DNA of 64,000 bases from Liolophura sinensis (lineage: Eukaryota; Mollusca; Polyplacophora; Chitonida; Chitonidae). Positions 57,252-64,000 of the stretch are shown here, one piece after another (position 1 is the first letter of the stretch; each line of letters starts with the position of its first letter). The stretch covers positions 25,619,953 to 25,683,952 of the forward strand of contig NC_088307.1 in NCBI RefSeq assembly GCF_032854445.1. Direction: 5' to 3'. The notes beneath the pieces are model-generated. The model did no database searches and was not told the DNA's origin. It saw only the letters and a program-made list of their open reading frames with translations. A program made the translations under genes and the position numbers.

Positions 57252-57360
57252 ATGTTGTCCAGGCCACCAAGATGCACCATATACAACTCTTCTCTAAAAA
57301 TGTAAATCTTCTGGCCTTGGGAGTAATCCAGATTCTAGTATGCAGAAGGTGGCCTCAGCT
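57252..57360 (-). other. candidate 5' UTR exon (109 nt)
   Basis: The minus strand has a branch-like CCTGAT, the tract TTGTTTTCTTGCAG, 109 nt, and donor ACAT/GTGAGT. All three frames contain stops, so it could only be untranslated. An ATG at 57278-57280 opens MVHLGGLDN across the junction. Spliced to the exon at 55399-55500 it would read 12 codons and stop at a TGA that overlaps the ATG at 55492-55494, an upstream ORF arrangement. Chance pairing of splice-like sites cannot be excluded. Confidence 0.28.
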
Positions 57361-57400
57361 CTGCAAGAAAACAATCAGGATGACATAACCTGTTCTTAGT

Positions 57401-57504
57401 CACCAGTACAAGGGCAGCGACAACAGTATATGATAGCTGGCAAATGGTCACATGTAACAGGTGAAGTTCGGCCTATAATGTCAGTTTACCTCAGTAAGGG
57501 TTTT
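57401..57504 (+). repeat. dispersed repeat, family D
   Basis: Third copy: gggcagcgacaacagtatat, agctggcaaatggtcacatg and gtttacctcagtaagggttt match 18094-18193 and 29087-29195. Confidence 0.65.
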
Positions 57505-58683
57505 TGAAGCACATGTTTCAATAGTACCTACGCCGCCTTACAAGAATGATGACTGTTTCTTGCCAACAAAGACTGCAGGGGAAATGTTAAGGTTGGGGAA
57601 ATTTGAGGATTCCCTGTTCGAGTTTGGGATTTAAATAAGGCTTCATGTCCTAGTTGGCAAGTGAAACATCTTCACAATTCTAACCATAGATTTTGCTAGA
57701 ATCTGAAATCAGCCGTCTTCCAATTTTCTCCTATTTTCCCTTTCTCTTCCATGTTAATGTTGTCAGAATAGGGCGTCTCAAAGACACTGCGACACCCCCT
57801 GGCTAAACCTATGTTTCTACCCGACCCTTCAAATATAATAGTGTTTGGCCTCATGAATTTGATATTCTGAATTACCTTCCTAATTTTTGTATCTTGTAAC
57901 ATGAAGTTTGTACTTTCTCTACATGTATTTGGCAAATGGGGACTACGCAAAATAATCAAAACTTGGTAAATAATTCACACTCTATTTTACCAGTACCACT
58001 TAAATTCGCATAAAGCATTACACTGAAAGCTCATTATAAATATTCTATCACATCAAAAAACAAGAGTACCCATAGCATCTCCACAACATACACTTTACCC
58101 AGTCCCCTGCACAAACACTGCTATTTCATTTTCACCCCTAAACTTCATCAATTCCTCTTCCGTCCATTCCTTAATAGTGTCCACATTCATGGGATGATTG
58201 GCAAGGATAGCGCCGATCTTCCTTCGCAGATAGGTCTCTGCTGGCTTTTGTTCAAGCCCCTGATCAAACACTTAAAAAATGCTCCCAGTTTCCTTTAGCC
58301 ACTGACATTTGGGTCAATACCAGCGTCATCATTAAAGTTTTTCTTTCCCTCTTTGAAATATCGAACCATGCCAGGCCGGTCTTTATCTTTGGAGAATGCT
58401 GCAGCGATAATTGACAAATTAAAAAAAAAATGAGGTGTGCAAAATGAGAAATTTTCTCACAAAATCAGAGCTGTTCTTATCTAACCAAAATAAAACTCGA
58501 CGAGGTGTAGAATACATAATTGCCACCTCTGTGGGTATCATCTACTGTGGATAACAGGGTAACTGTTTTTCAAAGCTCTGCAAGTTGAGTTTATACTAGC
58601 CTATATATTTATCTGCCACGTTATTTTAACAGTAATCTCTGCCAAATACACGTCTGTTAAAATATCCTTGACAATCAGATAGG
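57505..58683. other. unique sequence
   Basis: An 87-codon minus frame (57696-57959) is not recognised. The 58050-58420 part is C-richer and non-repetitive. TATCCTTGAC at 58663-58672 reappears at 59218-59227 on the far side of the following composite element. Confidence 0.35.
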
Positions 58684-59227
58684 TATAGATGTCATTTAGA
58701 AAGTGGATTAAGTAACAGTATTACTGTAAATAGGGATTATACTTTCTGAATATAGCACAGACTGTAGTGCTGAAAACTGGCTGAGATCACTGGGGGTTTC
58801 GAACCAGCCACCTCAGAGTCAGACGCCAAATCCCCAGCAATACATGTTAACCGTCTAGACCACTCAACCAACAGAACTTCCACAAAATAGAAGTTAGTCG
58901 ACCGGTAGACTTTACAGCGAATATGCATTACCCCTCTGATGATCACCCCTCTGATTACCCCTCAAATGACACTGCTCCCTTAGGTGAATATATCAGACAT
59001 GTATAGATGTGACATGTATAGATGTCACTTAGAAAGTGGATTAAGTAACAGTATTATCGCTAATAGGGATTACACTTTCTGAATATAGCACAGATTCTAG
59101 AGCTAAAAATTGACTCTGAGGTCGCTGGTTCGAAACCCACAGTAGTCTCAGCCAATTATCAGCACTAGAATCTGTGCTATATTCAGAGAGTGTAATCCCT
59201 ATTAATGATAATACTGTTATCCTTGAC
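58684..59227. mobile_element. composite foldback element with tRNA-like head
   Basis: 58684-58800 and 59017-59135 are direct copies (tatagatgtcayttagaaag, ggattaagtaacagtatta, tttctgaatatagcacag). 59046-59110 pairs with 59155-59219 as a ~65 bp inverted repeat with about six mismatches. The centre holds ctggttcgaaaccc, so 59046-59219 is a 174 nt near-palindrome. Within it, 58785-58880 on the minus strand resembles a Ser/Leu-type tRNA: A-box-like TTGAGTGGTCTAGACGG and B box GGTTCGAAACC. TATCCTTGAC flanks the composite at 58663 and 59218 and might be a target-site duplication. Confidence 0.65.
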
Positions 59228-59392
59228 CATGACCTACTGGACTATTTCATCAACACAACGCCTTCTATTAGCAGACTCAATGTATGAAGGAAAATTCATC
59301 ATTGATGAAACATGTCCATCAGATGAAATAGTAATTCAATATAATGCTGCAAAGTTCAAGGCAAGTATATTTCATGTTTTTTTTTTTTGTTT

Positions 59393-59426
<34 letters not shown>

Positions 59427-59599
59427 CACCAGCCATACCTGATACACTGCTGGCGTATGGCTGACGGAAGTGTATCGTTTCCCTTGGCAAGCTACAGCCA
59501 TATCATACTGTATGTATATCAGAAAATAGGCAGCTGTAACGACTAGGTTGATGTTTATGTTCGTCGTGACCATTTCTCAGATGCTCATAATATTTTAAA
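59228..59599. other. spacer with long T tract
   Basis: A ~45 bp T tract with two G interruptions lies at 59379-59426. Frames of 113 (plus) and 84 (minus) codons run through it and are not genes. Confidence 0.6.
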
Positions 59600-59603
59600 A
59601 GCT

Positions 59604-59650
59604 GTTCTTCACTAAAATGACGTCAGATTCTTCACTAAACTGACGTCATA
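59604..59650. promoter_or_regulatory. two perfect cAMP-response elements in tandem
   Basis: TGACGTCA occurs at 59618-59625 and 59641-59648, within a duplicated 23 bp stretch (TTCTTCACTAAAATGACGTC / TTCTTCACTAAACTGACGTC). Full palindromic CREs bind CREB/ATF factors and usually work near promoters. The CpG-rich block follows within 1.4 kb. Confidence 0.5.
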
Positions 59651-60839
59651 CTGCAACGAGGCATAAACCTCATCTTACAAACTCCCCCCCCAAAACGCAC
59701 TTAGTCATTAATTTCTATGGGGTTTTACCCACTTAAGAGCTGTCTCCTATAAGGCAAAAATATATTTAAAGTTACAACAGAGAACAATGAGCTGTGAAAG
59801 AAATGAATCCATAGGAAATTTAAGGCTGATCTTTGTCGTTGTTGTTTTCTCGTGAAATAAATGAGTGTTACCATTTAGTCTAGTTCTGAAAGGGGCACTG
59901 AAAAGGATCAAGATCCGCTTCTGCAAACTTATATAAAACACTCTTTATGACTGCGAAGAAGCTTCTACCCGAGACGTTCTTGTTCCTCGAGTGCCAACCG
60001 AGAAGGCCATTTTTCTTGGTGCCAAACTCCAACCCATCCTCACGCGCGGTAAATGTCGCTCTGCAGCGGTCACATGACTGTCATATGACGGGGTTAGCAA
60101 CACTTAGACATAGCGTTCGAAACTATACATGCCGTAAGCAACGTGCAATTAAAGCCACGATATAATCGAATTTTTTTCTAAATGAACAGAAAATTAGCGA
60201 CCATCAACCCTTAAGCCTGAGCGTATCAAATGTGTATTTACTCTGTTCGGGAATCAAGACTGAGCACTTTTCCCCGTATATGACTACATGATGCCATCTT
60301 AGAGAGAAAACAGGATCTGGGGAAATGCGCCCTTTATATTTTAATACTCATCATCTGACAGACTAATGCGCACTAAACTGGGATATATATATAGACTATT
60401 TTGTTTATTTATAACTTTTCGCACGTTGTAAATACAGAACAAACATCTTTATGTTCTAACTTTGAATAGCTCATATATAGACCTCTACACGGTCCGTTTA
60501 CAAATAGGCCTATCACAGCTTAAATGTGAAATAATTCGTCATAAGCTATTTGAATTATTCGAACTTAGCCGGGGACTACCGTTGAGAATACGTTGAAATA
60601 CCAAACGGTTTAATAAATGCAAGTCCAAGGCGAAAAAAGGCAAACGGGATGATAGGCCTATTCATGAAAACCCTATTCAGTATTCACAGGCCTCTGTATT
60701 GCATCATGAGTTTGACCTGTCGACAATTTGGCCTAGCCTAATTTAATTTATGCACGACCTGTGATATCCCTGACCTTAAATGATGCTGTGCCCATCGGCT
60801 ATTAAATCGATTACTACAGTTTTATTTACATCAGATCGA
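59651..60839. other. CpG-containing promoter-like region, first part
   Basis: From 59930 CpG is more frequent than elsewhere (cgagacgttc, cctcacgcgcggtaaatgtc, catatgacgggg). AAGGCCATTTTTC near 60002 fits a YY1 site. GGTCACATGACTG near 60069 is E-box-like. No frame is recognised. It could hold the start of a minus-strand gene, or of a plus-strand gene running out of the window. Confidence 0.35.
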
Positions 60840-61130
60840 CCTGGGCTGTTTAAATCATTCTAATCTGGAGACGCTGTCCGCGTGCTAGCGCATCCCGATA
60901 GCCTCTTGGATCACACGTTGTATAAACTTGAGGCTTCGCTGCTCGCGAGAAGATAGCACGAAATAAAGGGGCCCCGGCACGTGTGCAAACAAGAGCACGC
61001 GTGCACGTGCGGAGGGGCGCGAGCGGTTAAGATCTGCCCTTCTGATAAGAACGTTTATGAGTAGGCCGGGTTGCCACGGATCCGTATTACAAGTTCTATA
61101 CAGTGGCGCAAATGGCGCAATAAAACCAAA
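60840..61130. promoter_or_regulatory. CpG-rich, E-box-rich putative promoter core
   Basis: The densest CpG cluster of the window. CACGTG is at 60978-60983 and 61004-61009, with the palindrome GCACGCGTGC at 60995-61004 between them. GCGCGAGCGG follows. No clear TATA box. Most of the window is CpG-poor, so local protection from methylation, as at a promoter, is a reasonable reading. Transcription direction is not determined; the minus strand would lead to the candidate exons at 57.3, 55.4 and 29.7 kb. Confidence 0.38.
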
Positions 61131-62362
61131 ATAAACGAGTGAAAACTTCCCTCTGTGAAACGCTACAGTATATTCAAGTGCAGCGATGAATATGCGTATT
61201 GGTCTATAAGGGACTATGTGGGCATTTGATCACAATCTTAAGCAACATCGATTTAAAACTTTAACTCTGAACGAGCAGTGTTTAGTACTGTGACTGTTTT
61301 ACAAATCAGTCACAACATGCGCATGGCAATGACAAGGGCCTATGATCTGACCGGAAGAACCAATGAAAGAGGCTGTACCGGGGCTTTTTGGCCAAAAATT
61401 CGATCACCGCAAATTCAGTCGAAGTTTTGCTATTATTGTAGATTAGCCCAAATAGTTACCTTTCACAAAACGCCAGCCTTGTCTGCCCATGGGTTACCGT
61501 TCAAAATCGGTAATTAAGTTCCTAACATTTATAAAGCATTATAACTTTTTCAAACTTAACAGTCATTTTAACAATGTAAATAGTACAAGCACGAGTCTGA
61601 TATTTACTGAGTGACAATAATTTGAGTAATTCTTGGAAAATACGAAATTTGATTTGATTTGTGAGTACGGATTTTGGGTCAAAAAAGTTTTTTTTGTGAC
61701 TTCTTTTAATCTGTGTTGTTAAACACTATACTCAATGATACTTCATTTTAGTGCATACGTGTCTTTTTTTTGAGGAGGGGGAGGTAACCGAAGTGTCAGT
61801 TGTGAAAGGCGCATCCAAGTGTTGAACAAGCATGTTTAATTTTGGGCAGTTTTTTGTGCTCGAAACTTAATTACTTGCATGTATGCTGGTAAATAATGAT
61901 GTTTGTAGAGGCAAATGTCAAGTTTCAAGAAATTTAAGCTACATATTGTAAGTTCTTGATGCTCAAAATGCTATCTTGATTCCGATTTGATAACGCGTTG
62001 CACCTCGCAATCCACTAGAAATCCGGTTTACAATTAACATCTATCAACGAATTTAGAATTCCACGTCCTGTATACATAAGAAAAGCGAGTTCGAGAATAT
62101 ATTTCTTTCCAAACACCGATTGCGATGTTTTTCAAAATGATTTCAAAGCCTACACTCCAATTAAATCTTGCAGAGTATCACTGTTTATTTATTCAGGGAT
62201 TTTGAGAGTTATGTAAGCAATAGTTAGTTAAGAACGACGCAGATCCATTGTTTTTTAATTCAACGGCGCTAAGCGTATAATCACTGTCCTGCAATGCGTG
62301 CATTGTATACATACATGTAAACTAACCATGCCTAATGACTAATATGGGACATTTCCTCCCTA
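61131..62362. other. unique AT-rich sequence
   Basis: A 79-codon plus frame at 61278-61517 (RAYDLTGRTNERGCTGAF) is not recognised and has no splice context. Otherwise nothing. Confidence 0.35.
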
Positions 62363-62402
62363 AGGAACCTACGGATGGTCGTGGGTTTCCCCCGGGCTCT
62401 GC
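62363..62402 (+). repeat. SINE family A internal fragment
   Basis: gaacctacggatggtcgtgg and gtttcccccgggctctgc only; both ends are missing. Confidence 0.75.
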
Positions 62403-63184
62403 ACAAAACATTCAAAATCAAGATCAAAATGAAGTCCTGTCTAAGGAAATATGGGAAGTATTGTTCATTCACACCCTTGAAGTGACCATTTATTTAAAAA
62501 CGGTTGAAATATCTTGCTATGACCATTTATTCAAAAGCCATTGGAATCTGCTTGAACTAAAATGTATGTATGCCATATTACAGCTTTTGGAATTCAAAAA
62601 ACTGTAGCAAATGGCAAAAGAATAATATGAATTCTTCGTTCTTTTTTGGCATGGCATGTGCAGGTATATAGTCTAATTCGACATGAGCAATGTGGTATAA
62701 AGGTTTCAGCTGTTGACAAAAATACAATTATGGGGAATGTAGCAGCTTGGAATTCTCACTCTGAATAAAAGAAGCCAATCATTTAGTTCCTACATGCATG
62801 TGAAAGACACGAGTACTCGCACGTCCCGGTCAGTTGTCTGTGACAAAATGGAATTGACAGAAATCAACCAACCGTGACGATTTAGTGCTTAAGAAGAAAT
62901 TAAGTCCGAAGACGTAGTCTGGTTAGTGTCGCCAGTCCCGCTGATAATTTCACACCAATTATACGCAGATTGCTCGTGTCCGAGCAACTCGGCACGAATT
63001 AATTGACAGTGGCTCGCGCACGTGCACCCGCTGACCACATATACCACACAGGACGGAAATAATGGACATTCGTTTATGGAGTTCACGAGTGTGTTCGGGA
63101 GTTTCCGTCAAGTATTGATAGTCGACCATACAAAAATGCGATGGAAAGCAATCGTGAATGGATTTCTATATGGATACATTCATT
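62403..63184. other. unique sequence
   Basis: 62800-63060 is of balanced composition with several CpG (cacgtcccggtcagtt, gcgcacgtgcacccgc). No gene recognised. Confidence 0.35.
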
Positions 63185-63432
63185 TGGAAAATAGTGTATT
63201 TATTTATTTATTTGATTGGTGTTTTACGCCGTACTCAAGAATATTTCACTTTTACGACGGCGGCCAGCATTATGGTGGGTGGAAACCGGGAAGAGCCCGG
63301 GGGAAACCCACGACCATCCGCAGGTTGCTGGAGACCTTCCCACGTACGGCCGGAGAGGAAGCCAGCATGAGGTGGACTTGAACTCACAGCGACCGCATTG
63401 GTGCGAGGCTCCTGGGTCAATGGAAAATAGTG
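63185..63432 (-). repeat. SINE family A with perfect 12 bp target-site duplication
   Basis: TGGAAAATAGTG at 63185-63196 and 63421-63432 flank an inverted copy: (TTTA)n tail, gattggtgttttacgccgta, full body, ggaagccagcatgaggtgg, B-box side of the head (cttgaactcacagcgacc) and cctgggtc. The element is cut within the tRNA-like head, the usual 5' truncation. Little divergence suggests a recent insertion. Confidence 0.96.
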
Positions 63433-64000
63433 AAATAAATTGGCGTGTTAACGTAAGTAATTAATTTGACATATTTTCGAACTGTACTAATTATCATACT
63501 CTAATAACACAAAATACAGTTTGTTAGGAATTACTTATTTGTTTAATTACATGGATACGACGAAATTGTTATATTTATTGCGTATTTATTTATTTGACAC
63601 GAGTGTATTGTACAATGCGACAGTGGACGGAAATGTCAGGGGCAAACTTTAAATTTATCTATCACATCAGCATTGTTTTATATGCACATGGTGTGATTTA
63701 TGATATTAGTCACTCTGATATTAAGAACTCGCATCGTTGACATACGTGGATACATTTGCTATGATCTTGTGGAAACAGACGTCACCAATTCCAAGCGGCA
63801 TGCACTTAGATTTCACTGTGATTATCCTAATGTCTGGAGGGTTAAAACATATGTAAGATAATTATCACTGTCGCATGACCAGTGTCTTACGTCAAGTGTG
63901 ACACACGGATCACGTGATCATTAGGACACCCCTGACCGGTGACACCACAGCAACATCAGACAATTTAATAGACACACCCATTCTGACGGCCAAGTAGAAT
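63433..64000. other. unique AT-rich sequence with a palindromic E-box
   Basis: No gene. GATCACGTGATC, a perfect 12 bp palindrome, is at 63908-63919 and contains TCACGTGA, the preferred core of MITF/TFE-type bHLH-zip factors. Confidence 0.4.

Noticed and set aside
59205-59573. 113-codon plus and 84-codon minus frames through the T tract
   Set aside because: Frames run through poly-T/poly-A giving Phe or Lys runs; no coding features.

Overview
This is a stretch of animal nuclear DNA, AT-rich, with no intact multi-exon gene that can be read end to end. Several things point to a mollusc or a closely related lophotrochozoan. There are many copies of a tRNA-derived SINE whose 3' end reads GAAATATTCTTGAGTACGG followed by (AAAT)n, a type I associate with molluscs. 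There is a second tRNA-derived SINE with a (GAAT)n or (GAGT)n tail, abundant minisatellites, and frequent ACATGTA words. The species cannot be named from this. There are no rRNA genes, no CRISPR array, no bacterial-style operons and no autonomous transposon ORF. Nearly all long open frames lie in minisatellites whose unit length is a multiple of three, so they are by-products of the repeat.

Layout. 0-11 kb: unique DNA with a 53-54 bp minisatellite (1.4-2.5 kb), a degenerate ~25 bp array (5.4-6.2 kb) and a cluster of SINE pieces (6.9-9.7 kb). 11-15 kb: a 21 bp array encoding an acidic TESDSHG repeat, abutting a SINE, then a 27 bp array. 15-27 kb: mostly unique sequence with dispersed AT-rich repeats and three RFX X-box-like sites. 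27-28 kb: a 26 bp array. 28-31 kb: splice-flanked exon candidates on the minus strand. 32-35 kb: a 43 bp array in which most units carry a perfect AP-1 site, a hairpin, and a ~85 bp array. 35-48 kb: unique blocks and two full-length SINEs with perfect target-site duplications. 48.3-56.6 kb: about 8 kb of almost unbroken minisatellites (48, 27, 21 and ~129 bp units). 56.9-59.3 kb: foldback or MITE-like elements and a tRNA-like head. 59.6-61.1 kb: a CpG-rich block with paired CRE sites and E-boxes, the best promoter candidate. 61-64 kb: unique sequence, one SINE copy and a palindromic E-box.

Best gene hypothesis, low to moderate confidence: the window lies in the 5' part of a minus-strand gene with long introns. 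The pieces are a promoter near 60-61 kb, a possible 5' UTR exon at 57252-57360, and small coding exons at 55399-55500 and 29741-29789 whose phases are compatible. No protein family could be recognised. In four of the arrays, unit variants are largely CG/TG/CA alternatives at one position, as expected from decay of methylated CpG. In molluscs that would fit transcribed gene bodies.
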